64,000 nucleotides of DNA, from assembly GCF_002079055.1 (NCBI RefSeq), contig NC_047497.1, forward strand, positions 540,501 to 604,500, read 5' to 3'. The notes beneath the pieces are model-generated. The model was not told the origin of the DNA. It was given only the letters and a program-made list of their open reading frames with translations, and did no database searches. This DNA is from Saccharomyces paradoxus. Taxonomy: Eukaryota; Ascomycota; Saccharomycetes; Saccharomycetales; Saccharomycetaceae. A program made the position numbers and the translations under genes. How positions within the stretch are numbered: the stretch's first letter is position 1; the number at the start of each line of letters is the position of its first letter. Positions 52,195-60,721 of the stretch are shown one piece after another.

Positions 52195-52245
52195 CACGTG
52201 ACATTACAAATTGTGGTGAAAAAAGGTTCACATAATAAACTGTGA
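52195..52245 (-). promoter_or_regulatory. Cbf1-Met4-Met28 composite site plus Met31/32-type sites
   Basis: Read on the minus strand, 52195-52207 is GTAATGTCACGTG. This fits the RYAATNNCACGTG composite known to recruit Met4 and Met28 with Cbf1. On the plus strand AAATTGTGG (52208-52216) and AAACTGTGA (52237-52245) are each one base from the Met31/32 site AAACTGTGG. The group is 250-300 bases before the MET1 ATG, as expected for a sulfate-assimilation gene. Confidence 0.7.
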
Positions 52246-52336
52246 ACGGACTCAAAATGAAATTTACTTCACTATGGATGAATCATCGCTAATAAACTTG
52301 CTAAAGAAGGTCGAATGTGCTAAAATCAAAAAAATG

Positions 52337-52339
<3 letters not shown>

Positions 52340-52368
<29 letters not shown>
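52340..52368. repeat. (TA)n microsatellite in the MET1 promoter
   Basis: 29 bases of alternating T and A, followed by CTATATATAA. It may also supply the TATA function for MET1, 122-150 bases before the ATG. Confidence 0.9.
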
Positions 52369-52370
<2 letters not shown>

Positions 52371-52490
52371 ATATATAATCTAATCGCATGTTTCTGCGAA
52401 GTTGCAGGCTTCTTTTAGAATTGCTCGGATATTCATACAAGTAAACAAGTACAGATAGAGTGATAGATAGACTAAGAAAAATTAAAAACA

Positions 52491-54263
52491 ATGGTACGAG
52501 ACTCAGTGACACTACATACATCACTGCCCTTAATTACTGCTGGTTTTGCTACTGATCAAGTTCATTTGCTTATTGGTACAGGGTCTACAGACTCGATTAG
52601 CGTTTGTAAGAATAGAATCCACTCTATTTTGAATGCTGGTGGTAATCCCATAGTAGTGAACCCCTCGTCACCAAGCCATACTAAACAACTACAATCGGAA
52701 TTTGGCAAGTTTGACAAATTCGAAATGATAGAAAGGGGGTTTAGGTTATCCGATTTAACTACTTTGGGGAGAGTCTTGGTGTGCAAAGTAGTGGATAGAG
52801 TATTTGTAGATCTACCTATAACACAAAGTCGCCTATGCGACGAGATCTTTTGGCAATGCCAAAAACTAAGAATTCCCATAAACACGTTCCACAAACCAGA
52901 GTTTTCTACCTTCAATATGATACCTACGTGGGTCGACCCAAAGGGAAGTGGTTTACAAATCTCAGTTACTACGAATGGGAACGGCTACATCTTGGCCAAC
53001 AGGATAAAAAGAGACATAATATCTCATTTACCTTCCAATATATCTGAGGTAGTAATAAATATGGGGTATTTAAAGGACCGTATTATAAACGAAGATCATA
53101 AGGCCTTGTTACAGGAAAAATACTACCAAACTGATATGTCATTACCTGGATTTGGCTACGGCTTAGACGAGGACGGTTGGGAGAGTCATAAGTTTAACAA
53201 GCTAATTCGTGAATTCGAAATGACTAGTAGGGAACAGAGACTTAAAAGAACTAGATGGTTATCTCAGATAATGGAGTATTACCCAATGAACAAGTTGAGT
53301 GACATCAAGTTAGAGGATTTCGATACATCATCTTCTTCAAGTAAGAAGGCAAAGCAGGAAACTGTTTCAGAGGGTGCAGTACCTCCTACAGACGAAAATA
53401 TTGAAAAGAGCACGCAACAACTGCAATTATCGGAAACCGAAAAAGAAGGCTCTAAAAAGCTAGGGAAAATTTCTCTGGTCGGAAGTGGTCCAGGCTCGGT
53501 GTCCATGCTGACAATAGGTGCATTACAAGAGATAAAGTCTGCGGATATAATTTTAGCAGACAAACTGGTTCCACAAACTATCTTGGATTTGATACCTTCA
53601 AAAACTGAAACCTTCATAGCCAAAAAATTTCCCGGTAATGCAGAACGGGCACAACAGGAACTACTAGCTAAGGGTCTAGAATCGTTGACTAATGGATTGA
53701 AAGTAGTCCGTTTGAAGCAAGGTGATCCATATATCTTTGGTCGTGGTGGTGAAGAGTTTAATTTCTTTAAAGATCACGGGTATACTCCAGTAGTTTTACC
53801 GGGTATAAGTTCCTCCTTAGCCTGTACTGTATTGGCACAGATACCCGCTACGCAACGTGATATTGCGGATCAAGTGCTCATATGTACTGGGACTGGGAGA
53901 AAAGGTGCTCTGCCCATGATTCCTGAATTTATTGAAAGCAGAACTACTGTTTTTCTAATGGCACTGCATCGCGCCAATGTCCTGATCACAGAATTATTGA
54001 AACACGGCTGGGATGGTGATGTCCCTGCTGCAATCGTCGAGAGAGGTTCGTGCCCTGATCAGCGTGTCACTAGGACTCTTCTTAAGTGGGTACCAGAAGT
54101 GGTAGAGGAGATTGGTTCAAGGCCCCCAGGTGTCTTGGTTGTAGGTAGGGCTGTGAATGCGTTGGCTGAAAAAGATCTATTGAATTTTGATAAATCAAGA
54201 AAATTTGTCATTGATGAAGGTTTTAGAGAATTTGAGGTTGATACGGATAGCCTATTTAAGTAA
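52491..54263 (+). CDS. MET1: Uroporphyrinogen III methyltransferase Met1
   Basis: A 590-residue SAM-dependent enzyme that converts uroporphyrinogen III to precorrin-2 for siroheme, the cofactor of sulfite reductase. The C-terminal half (about 320-570) is the SUMT domain: VGSGPGSVSMLTIGALQ (SAM loop), ADIILADKLV, RLKQGDPYIFGRGGEE and VLPGISSSLA. The N-terminal half resembles the NAD-binding part of CysG-type proteins (LPLITAGFATDQVHLLIGTG), with a low-complexity Ser/Lys/Glu linker (about 280-320) between. The end, SLFK, is about two residues shorter than in S. cerevisiae as I remember it. An upstream Cbf1/Met4 composite site fits control by sulfur limitation. Confidence 0.97.
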   Translation: MVRDSVTLHTSLPLITAGFATDQVHLLIGTGSTDSISVCKNRIHSILNAGGNPIVVNPSSPSHTKQLQSEFGKFDKFEMIERGFRLSDLTTLGRVLVCKVVDRVFVDLPITQSRLCDEIFWQCQKLRIPINTFHKPEFSTFNMIPTWVDPKGSGLQISVTTNGNGYILANRIKRDIISHLPSNISEVVINMGYLKDRIINEDHKALLQEKYYQTDMSLPGFGYGLDEDGWESHKFNKLIREFEMTSREQRLKRTRWLSQIMEYYPMNKLSDIKLEDFDTSSSSSKKAKQETVSEGAVPPTDENIEKSTQQLQLSETEKEGSKKLGKISLVGSGPGSVSMLTIGALQEIKSADIILADKLVPQTILDLIPSKTETFIAKKFPGNAERAQQELLAKGLESLTNGLKVVRLKQGDPYIFGRGGEEFNFFKDHGYTPVVLPGISSSLACTVLAQIPATQRDIADQVLICTGTGRKGALPMIPEFIESRTTVFLMALHRANVLITELLKHGWDGDVPAAIVERGSCPDQRVTRTLLKWVPEVVEEIGSRPPGVLVVGRAVNALAEKDLLNFDKSRKFVIDEGFREFEVDTDSLFK

Positions 54264-54448
54264 TATTAATTTGTATATAAAGACAAGATATATTCAACTA
54301 CTAATGTTAAAAAACTTTTACGGTTAGTCATGGATGCATTATTTTTCAGATTCATCATCACTGAATATTGAAGAAAAAGACATTCTGAGGCCCGAAAAGG
54401 TCCTCTTACGAAATCGCCAAGGACTGGCAAGCTAAAAGAACAGTGAGA

Positions 54449-55507
54449 ATGATTGGTAAACGGTTTTTCCAAACAGCTAGTAAAAAGATTGCTTTTGCAT
54501 TTGATATCGATGGGGTGTTATTTAGGGGCAAGAAGCCAATTGCTGGTGCTAGCGACGCATTAAAGCTGCTGAATCAAAATAAAATCCCATATATTTTACT
54601 CACCAATGGTGGGGGATTCTCTGAGAAGGCACGTACAGAGTTTATCTCGAGTAAATTGGACGTCGATGTATCACCTTTACAAATCATTCAGAGTCATACT
54701 CCCTACAAGTCCCTTGTTCACAAATATTCAAGGATCTTGGCCGTTGGTACACCTTCCGTGAGAGACGTTGCAGAAGGCTACGGATTTGAAGATGTTGTTC
54801 ACCAAACCGATATCGTGAGATATAATAGGGATATCACACCATTTAGTGGGCTGTCCGATGAACAAGTGATGGAGTATTCGAGAGATATTCCAGATATCAC
54901 GACTAAAAGATTCGATGCTGTCTTGGTATTTAATGATCCCCATGATTGGGCTGCCGATATACAAATCATCTCAGATGCAATCAATAGTGAAAACGGGATG
55001 TTAAATACTTTGAGAAATGAAAAGGGTGGCAAACCTTCCATTCCCATTTATTTTTCAAACCAAGATTTGCTATGGGCCAATCCTTATAAATTGAATAGAT
55101 TTGGACAAGGTGCTTTCCGCCTACTAGTTAGAAGGCTTTACTTTGAGCTAAATGGTGAGGCCTTGCAAGATTATACTTTGGGTAAACCCACAAAGTTAAC
55201 TTATGATTTTGCTCATCATGTTCTCATTGATTGGGAAAAAAGATTGACCGGGACGATAGATCAATCAATGAAGCAGAAGCTGCCACTTCTAGGCACGAAA
55301 CCTTCTACTTCGCCATTTCATTCGGTTTTTATGGTAGGTGATAACCCTGCAAGCGATATTATTGGAGCTCAAAATTACGGTTGGAACAGTTGCTTGGTGA
55401 AGACAGGTGTGTATAAGGAAGGTGATGACTTAAAGGAATGTAAGCCTACGCTGATTGTAAATGATGTATTTGATGCAGTGACTAAAACGTTAGAAAGGTA
55501 CGCATGA
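54449..55507 (+). CDS. Mitochondrial HAD-superfamily phosphatase-like protein (YKR070W orthologue)
   Basis: A 352-residue protein of the HAD superfamily (CECR5/HDHD5-like, class IIA); in yeast its substrate is unknown. The N-terminal ~12 residues are basic and hydroxylated (IGKRFFQTASKK), fitting a mitochondrial presequence. HAD motif I is FAFDIDGVLFRG with the nucleophile and acid aspartates. Motif II is ILLTNGGGFSE. Motif IV is MVGDNPASDIIGAQNYGW. The cap domain lies between. The start is the ATG at 54449; the in-frame codon two triplets earlier is GTG. All catalytic residues are present, so activity is plausible, but no substrate should be assumed. Confidence 0.93.
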   Translation: MIGKRFFQTASKKIAFAFDIDGVLFRGKKPIAGASDALKLLNQNKIPYILLTNGGGFSEKARTEFISSKLDVDVSPLQIIQSHTPYKSLVHKYSRILAVGTPSVRDVAEGYGFEDVVHQTDIVRYNRDITPFSGLSDEQVMEYSRDIPDITTKRFDAVLVFNDPHDWAADIQIISDAINSENGMLNTLRNEKGGKPSIPIYFSNQDLLWANPYKLNRFGQGAFRLLVRRLYFELNGEALQDYTLGKPTKLTYDFAHHVLIDWEKRLTGTIDQSMKQKLPLLGTKPSTSPFHSVFMVGDNPASDIIGAQNYGWNSCLVKTGVYKEGDDLKECKPTLIVNDVFDAVTKTLERYA

Positions 55508-55821
55508 AAAACCACTTAAGCACACCTTCTTCTGCCTTTGAACAGTGTTGTTATGATAGATTTACTGATAGCGTAACTTCTTTTACAAAATATATGCAAT
55601 ATATATAACAAAGTTAAATAAGAGGTTTGGAAAATTGGCAATTTACAGTATAATGAACATACATGTTTTTCTTCTATTAAAAAAAAAAAAAAAAATACTG
55701 CCAACCCTTTTAAGTAAAAGTAGTAACTTACCAAAATCAATTGACCAATGCATCCGAAAAACCCAATTTCCACCAAAGTAGACCGATTGACGTCACTGAC
55801 TGAGATGAATATACATGGGCT
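55508..55821. terminator. Convergent 3' region of YKR070W and DRE2
   Basis: 314 AT-rich bases between converging stop codons. TATATATAA elements near 55600 fit polyadenylation of the plus-strand gene. A run of 17 adenines lies at 55679-55695. No gene is seen. Confidence 0.45.
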
Positions 55822-56868
55822 TTACAAGTCATCCGAAATACTATCCAAATTGATAGGTTGGCCAGGTTTGAAGGCAGGGAGACCCAAGTAAGGACAACCA
55901 CTACATCTAAAGGCATCCCCTAGAGAACAAGAGCCACAGCCGCCGACTTTCTTCCCATCGATGGTAAAATCAATTTCAGTTAACTCATCCTCGGTAAACT
56001 GGACAACTTTATCCTGTTGAGATCTAATATCATTTATTTCCCTTTCTTCCTGCTCTTTCATACCGCAGGTGCAATCTTTACAAGCTTTCTTCTTTTTAGT
56101 TTTGGACTTACCACATGTAATCATAGTAATCATTGGCTTATTAGAATCGTCTTCGTCGATTAAGTCTTCTTCTTCAATAGAATCATTGCCGATATCCACT
56201 TGGTCGAAATATTGAGCTTTGGAAGAGTCACTAGAGGAATCATCATCATCACTGTCCTCAATTAGGTCGTCTACAACTCTATGCACTTTTGGTTCAGCAG
56301 CCATCTCAAACCTAGGTGGTTTGAAGCCGTCTGTTCTCTTGACTATAGGTTCCTTTGTATCACCTGCTTTTTTGAATGAAGGCAGATTAGAAGTTGAGGA
56401 ACCAGCCTTTTTGAAAGCTGGGAGCGTGCTACCACTCTGCAGCTTAGTGCTGCTCATTTTCTTATTTTTCAACGGTATGGAAACAGTTCGGTTAAGCTTA
56501 GAAAAATCCTTTTTAATCCAGTAGTAAAATGGCTCGTTAACTATTTCAAAACCGTTAATCAATGCGTCTACTTTATAAATATCACTTAAACCCATTAGTG
56601 AGCCATTTGGTTTCAATGAGTCAGCTAAGACAGAAATTAACTTCTTCGGAAACTTGATATCAGTCAGGGCTTCTGGTGTCAAATATTGGATGGTTTCATA
56701 TTTGGCCTTCCCCAAATTTATGGACCCATCATTTAGTTTATTAATTAAAAACTGGTCCACAAACTTGACCTTCTTGAATGCAGCTTGAGCTTTAGTATCC
56801 TCCACTAGCTCTGGTGTTGTAGTCACTGCCGGATGTATTAGAAGTAAACCCGTTTTGTATTGCGACAT
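55822..56868 (-). CDS. DRE2: Cytosolic iron-sulfur protein assembly factor Dre2
   Basis: A 348-residue essential protein (anamorsin/CIAPIN1 family) that, with the diflavin reductase Tah18, passes electrons in early cytosolic Fe-S cluster assembly. The N-terminal ~150 residues form a SAM-methyltransferase-like fold. A flexible linker follows. The C-terminus has two cysteine motifs: motif A around [20 protein letters not shown], and motif B in the [19 protein letters not shown] stretch (CX2C X7 CX2C type). All the expected cysteines are present. Length equals the orthologue. An iron-related gene, MRS4, is elsewhere in the window, but I see no link. Confidence 0.97.
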   Translation of the reverse strand: MSQYKTGLLLIHPAVTTTPELVEDTKAQAAFKKVKFVDQFLINKLNDGSINLGKAKYETIQYLTPEALTDIKFPKKLISVLADSLKPNGSLMGLSDIYKVDALINGFEIVNEPFYYWIKKDFSKLNRTVSIPLKNKKMSSTKLQSGSTLPAFKKAGSSTSNLPSFKKAGDTKEPIVKRTDGFKPPRFEMAAEPKVHRVVDDLIEDSDDDDSSSDSSKAQYFDQVDIGNDSIEEEDLIDEDDSNKPMITMITCGKSKTKKKKACKDCTCGMKEQEEREINDIRSQQDKVVQFTEDELTEIDFTIDGKKVGGCGSCSLGDAFRCSGCPYLGLPAFKPGQPINLDSISDDL

Positions 56869-57316
56869 CGATACTTTCGTTTGGAGAGGTATATACTGAG
56901 ATAAAATGCGGTGAAAGATCTTTGTCTGGGATACGTTTTAATATGTCATGAGGTTAAATGATTACTAATCATTTCTTTTTTTTTTATAGTCTTTTTTTTT
57001 CCAGAAGCTTTTGAATAGTATCGGACTTATTCCGGTACCGGGATATGCCAAATAATGAGAAAAGAACAGAATTTACTAAGGAATGAATGTATTAATGAAT
57101 TACTGAATTAACAAAATTTATGAATAAATAGCGGTTTATATGAAGAGCTCTGCGTACGCCAGTATGGCATTTATATACCTACTGCAAGTAGAAAAGGAAA
57201 AAATCGTGGCATTTTGTGAATATGCTGCGTGAATTTGCCCAATGAGTGTTTTTCCCGAAAATTACAAGACACAAAGAAAGTTGATGTGTAGAGTGTACTC
57301 GTAATTCATAGACTAT
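56869..57316 (-). promoter_or_regulatory. SIS2 3' end and DRE2 promoter
   Basis: 448 bases between minus-strand genes. AT-rich with T runs near 56978-57000. An ATGAATG-type repeat (GAATGAATGTATTAATGAAT) lies at about 57082-57101. No gene and no clear regulator site are seen. Confidence 0.35.
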
Positions 57317-59002
57317 TTATTGATGCTTATCTATTATACCTGGAGTTTCCACTTCGTCCTCTTCTTCGTCGTCGTCGTCATCATCGTCGTCGTCGTCATC
57401 GTCATCGTCATCATCATCATCGTCATCATCATCGTTGTTGTATTCGTTCTTATCTTCTGCGTCCTCCTCTTCTTCGTCTTCTTCTTCTTCTTCATCTTCT
57501 TCGTCTTCTTCGTCTTCTTCGTTATTCTTTGGATAACCACCCAATTTCATAACGATTTTGTTAACAATCTCATTCCAGTCCATCATACCCCCGAGACCAA
57601 TATCACCATTAATATCCATAACTTTTTCAGATGGCTTGAAAACTGTGACCCAAGACATTTCCTCCTTTATGGTTTGTAATTGCTTCTTAGTCATCATCGA
57701 ATTGAAAGTGCTACTCACCATTGAAGGCGCCAAAAGAATGGGATAACTTGGATTCCAAGCTCTGATGACACTTGTCAGAAGATTATCGCACAGCCCCAAA
57801 GCAATTTTCGATAGTGTGTTTGCAGTTAATGGGGCTACTACTAGTATATCTGCCCAGCGGCGTAATTCTATATGAAGCACAGGATCAGTCCGTTGTTTCC
57901 ATGCGTCCCATTCATCTTGGTCTGTCCATAGCTGAATATGTGGGGGCAACTCAACTACTTGAGCCATGTTGCATTGTCCAGGTGTGGGTGTTACTGGAGT
58001 TGCCGGAGTAGATTCATACTGCGACAATTTATTAAGTTTTTCTGAAGATTTAATAATTTTTTTGGTATATCTTTGTTCGAAAAACTGTGTTGCTGATTGA
58101 GTCAGTATAACTTGAATGTTTATTCTATCGCGACCATATATTTCTTCTAGTTTTTTAATCATTGGCTTGATCTTGAATACCGACAGGGAACCTGTAGCGC
58201 CAAAGAGTACGTGCAATTTCCCGTCATCTTGAGGTAACCTGGGGTCCAAGTTCTTGGAATTTTCTCTCTTCGGAATAATGGAAGGAATAACGGATTGCTT
58301 CACCGGCGTCTCCTCTGGAGTGGAACGTGCATTATTTTGGACTGAAACGTTGTTAACTTCATCGTGTACATCTTCCTTTCGTAGTGCAACACTGGTGGGG
58401 GCCTTAGCGGCTACCTTATCCTTGTCCCTACTTATTGGCGTAGAGGAGGCCATTATTTTGTCGAGCTTGATAGGATCAACTATTTTAAGTGCACTGTCTT
58501 TCTTAGGAACATAGTCTTTCATTTCGTTGGCAAGCGGAGAGCCAGATACTTGCGTCGTTCTTGAAGTGTTGATGTGGTTCGGTATAACTGCAGGATTACT
58601 AGAAACTGAAGTTGGGACGGAGGCTGAACCACTGTTTGGGGACTTGGCCTTTTCCGAATCGTTTTTCAGTTGAGTCAGACTATCCTGCTTTTGTTGCTGC
58701 TTCAGATCACTAAAAGTGACCGCGGGGACTCTTTTCAAACCAGGTTCTGGAGTATTACTTACCACTGCCCCCGAAGTTCCTGTGACATTCATAATAGATT
58801 TTGTAGTAGTGGTGGTAGCGTTCGACAGAGTAGGGCTTATTGATTGCCTCCCTGATACGGGGGAGTTGATTATTGAATCCTTCCCTTTTGTATCCTCATG
58901 GTCCAGCAAAATATCTTTCTGTCCGCGGGAAAATCTTGGACACTCTATAGACTGGTTATGATCTGCTTCTTCCTTCCCGTTAGTAGAGGCGACGGCAGTC
59001 AT
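57317..59002 (-). CDS. SIS2: Sis2/Hal3, Ppz1 inhibitor and PPCDC subunit
   Basis: A 561-residue protein with two established roles: inhibitory subunit of the phosphatase Ppz1 (salt tolerance, cell cycle) and a subunit, with Cab3 and Vhs3, of the phosphopantothenoylcysteine decarboxylase heterotrimer of coenzyme A synthesis. The N-terminal ~250 residues are low-complexity (Ser, Thr, Lys). The flavoprotein domain follows (about 265-480): LHVLFGATGSLSVFK, PLTANTLSKIALGLCDNLLT and LAPSMVSSTFNSMM. The C-terminal tail of about 70 residues is nearly all Asp and Glu, the part needed for Ppz1 inhibition. Length is within one residue of S. cerevisiae; the tail is repeat-encoded and prone to length change. 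Confidence 0.96.
   Translation of the reverse strand: MTAVASTNGKEEADHNQSIECPRFSRGQKDILLDHEDTKGKDSIINSPVSGRQSISPTLSNATTTTTKSIMNVTGTSGAVVSNTPEPGLKRVPAVTFSDLKQQQKQDSLTQLKNDSEKAKSPNSGSASVPTSVSSNPAVIPNHINTSRTTQVSGSPLANEMKDYVPKKDSALKIVDPIKLDKIMASSTPISRDKDKVAAKAPTSVALRKEDVHDEVNNVSVQNNARSTPEETPVKQSVIPSIIPKRENSKNLDPRLPQDDGKLHVLFGATGSLSVFKIKPMIKKLEEIYGRDRINIQVILTQSATQFFEQRYTKKIIKSSEKLNKLSQYESTPATPVTPTPGQCNMAQVVELPPHIQLWTDQDEWDAWKQRTDPVLHIELRRWADILVVAPLTANTLSKIALGLCDNLLTSVIRAWNPSYPILLAPSMVSSTFNSMMTKKQLQTIKEEMSWVTVFKPSEKVMDINGDIGLGGMMDWNEIVNKIVMKLGGYPKNNEEDEEDEEDEEEEEDEEEEDAEDKNEYNNDDDDDDDDDDDDDDDDDDDDDDEEEDEVETPGIIDKHQ
57354..57530. repeat. Trinucleotide repeats encoding the Sis2 acidic tail
   Basis: On the plus strand the block is made of GTC/ATC/TTC/CTC units, so the minus strand reads GAC, GAT, GAA and GAG codons. 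It splits into an Asp-coding part (about 57370-57440) and a Glu-coding part (about 57458-57525). Such tracts change length by slippage. Confidence 0.85.
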
Positions 59003-59874
59003 TGCTGTTTGCTTCTAATGTCTTTCTTCCCTGTTAATTTTTTCCCAAACTAATACTTCTTTATATTTTATCCCGGAATACAAAGTAGTATGATAGTAAA
59101 AGAAGGCCAAGTAAAAAAAGGATCTTTCCAAATGTAACTGGACGGCGCTGATAAGTGGACGAATACAGGTGAGGGATCGTGATTCAAGAGTACTCTCTGA
59201 CTTCTTCTCCTCTAATACCACCTCCCCAGAAAAAGCATCGATGCCATTTTTTGCAAGAGAAAAAGTTGCGTGCGTCACTGCCCACGAGCACATGGGGTGA
59301 GTTATATAACATACCAATATTATTTTGACTCATGCTTAGGGCAAAAAAAAGATAATAACGCCCAGACGGATACCAGCAACGATGATCACGGACCTGAGTC
59401 AGAATATGTATGTTAGATGAGGCAGGGCAGGGTACAAATAACTTATTCATCCAGAAATGCGACTTTTGACGATATAAAACATTAAAGTTTTTAGATCACG
59501 TGGATTTATAACCACTTTTTGGGGTATGCTACGGAATGTTGTGAAAGCACTAATTGCTTTGTAAATTCTTTTTTCTATGCTGGGAAAATCAACGTCTGGG
59601 ATGCATCCTCCCACGAATTTAATTTATTGAACGTTACTTTGGAATATTCTGGAAACCCTTTCCTTTCCTCCTATTTACAGCACCCTGTATATAAACAAGA
59701 ACATAAATTTTACCTCTTGAAGGTTCATCACCGAAGGCAAACCAGCAGTGGTAAAGTTTTCTGCTGAGTCAGAGTAACCTACCTTCATGAACATGAGGTA
59801 TAGCGCCGTAGGGCTGGAATAATTTATTCCATATATATTAGAAGTGGATATAACGCGTCCCTCTGAAGAACTCA
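59003..59874. promoter_or_regulatory. SIS2 promoter and tRNA upstream region
   Basis: 872 bases. S. cerevisiae has a dubious ORF (YKR073C) in this gap; I see no frame here with convincing protein character. Three exact AP-1/Gcn4 motifs (TGACTCA or its complement) lie at 59327-59333, 59395-59401 and 59765-59771. An inverted repeat TACCTTCATG/CATGAGGTA occupies 59780-59800. No Ty LTR relic is recognisable beside the tRNA. Confidence 0.45.
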
Positions 59875-59970
59875 TCCTTGTTAGCTCAGTTGGTAGAGCG
59901 TTCGGCTTTTAAGCGCTTTTGCTTAAGCAAGGATACCGAAATGTCAGGGGTTCGAGCCCCCTATGAGGAG
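59875..59970 (+). tRNA. tRNA-Lys(UUU) with intron
   Basis: 96 bases, folding to a 73-base mature tRNA. The acceptor stem pairs TCCTTGT with the end of the gene (GAGGAG side). The A box TAGCTCAGTTGG is at 59882-59893 and the B box GGTTCGAGCCC at 59949-59959. The anticodon arm TTCGG/CCGAA holds the loop CTTTTAA with anticodon TTT at 59908-59910. A 23-base intron follows position 37, at about 59912-59934 (one base ambiguous). The RNA polymerase III terminator is the T run at 59981-59986. Confidence 0.97.
59912..59934 (+). other. tRNA-Lys intron
   Basis: 23 bases placed after anticodon-loop position 37, removed by the tRNA splicing endonuclease. It pairs partly with the anticodon (AAGCAAGG region), as in other yeast tRNA introns. 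The boundary is ambiguous by one A. Confidence 0.85.
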
Positions 59971-60113
59971 TTCTTTACTCTTTTTTCAACCTCCTGCATC
60001 TTCCCAAAGAAGAAATGAAAATAAGTTCCATCAATAGTGAAAAGGAAGGAAAATTAGAACTTCAATACAAAGACTTCATACAAATTTTTTTCCTTATCCA
60101 GTTGCTCTGTTTC

Positions 60114-60581
60114 ATGAATTCGGCTAAAAGACAGAAAATGACAACAACCTATCATGACTACGACCTGGAAGAGCCATTAACCTCAAATGCCAGGCCACTG
60201 AAGAATTCTGTTATTACAGTTAGAATAATAAAGTCTTTTCCGTATAGAAACGTCAAGAACATAGTACTGCACGATTATGATCTTGCTGACAAAACTGCAA
60301 AGGACCTTTTTAATGACATTTTGAACAAAATTCAGAATGATGGTTCATTGAGACCATTCCGCAGTGTTAAGTACGATACTCTAAAGATATATACACACGC
60401 ACATGGTTCCAAAACGGTTAATCTTGTAATTAATTTTGATCACGATGACGACTGGACCTTAGACACAGAGAATGACAAGAAGAAGCTGTTTGAGTACGGC
60501 ATTGAGAATGAAACCGAGATTTCAATTTTCAACAGAGATGATTATCTAAGGTTTAAAGAAAACCCTGAAGAAAAATGGTGA
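60114..60581 (+). CDS. AIM29: Aim29, UPF0538-family protein
   Basis: A 155-residue protein of the conserved UPF0538 (DUF2340, human C2orf76) family, with no known biochemical role; deletion was reported to alter mitochondrial inheritance in S. cerevisiae. The family core is clear: ITVRIIKSFPYRNVKNIVLHDYDL, an SLRPFRSVKYDTLKIYTHAHG segment, LVINFDHDDDWTL, and the ending FKENPEEKW. The ATG at 60114 (MNSAKRQKM) gives the known length. The same frame stays open to an ATG at 60015, which would add 33 residues; I keep the shorter form. It sits 143 bases downstream of the tRNA and converges with YKR075C. Confidence 0.9.
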   Translation: MNSAKRQKMTTTYHDYDLEEPLTSNARPLKNSVITVRIIKSFPYRNVKNIVLHDYDLADKTAKDLFNDILNKIQNDGSLRPFRSVKYDTLKIYTHAHGSKTVNLVINFDHDDDWTLDTENDKKKLFEYGIENETEISIFNRDDYLRFKENPEEKW

Positions 60582-60721
60582 GATGTCGTTTGGTTTTGAA
60601 CTTCATTAAAAGTATGTGCTACGAATATATATATATATATATGTTGTATACGAGAGTATACTCGTATATAAATAAACATCAAATGCGTATGTGGTAATGC
60701 AAAGGAGAGGGCATATCTCTT
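60582..60721. terminator. Convergent 3' region of AIM29 and YKR075C
   Basis: 140 bases holding an (AT)9 run at 60625-60642 and a perfect 8-base inverted repeat, TATACGAG/CTCGTATA, at 60647-60668 with a 6-base loop. TATATA efficiency elements occur in both orientations, so it can serve both transcripts. Confidence 0.55.

Larger units (their letters stand above)
51756..52490. promoter_or_regulatory. Divergent region between BET3 and MET1
   Basis: 735 bases with no gene. The MET1 half carries a sulfur-regulon composite site at 52195-52245 and a (TA)n run at 52340-52368. A tiny open frame of 11 codons (ATGAAATTTACT onward, starting at about 52257) lies upstream of MET1 but is probably not in the mRNA. 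The BET3 half shows no site I recognise. Confidence 0.5.

Noticed and set aside
59015-59450. Overlapping minus-strand frames of 88-100 codons upstream of SIS2
   Set aside because: They overlap each other, start at non-ATG codons or lack any domain, and sit where S. cerevisiae has only a dubious ORF (YKR073C).
59600-59874. Possible Ty LTR relic next to the tRNA
   Set aside because: tRNA flanks are the usual place, but I found no delta, sigma or tau end sequence or recognisable internal match.
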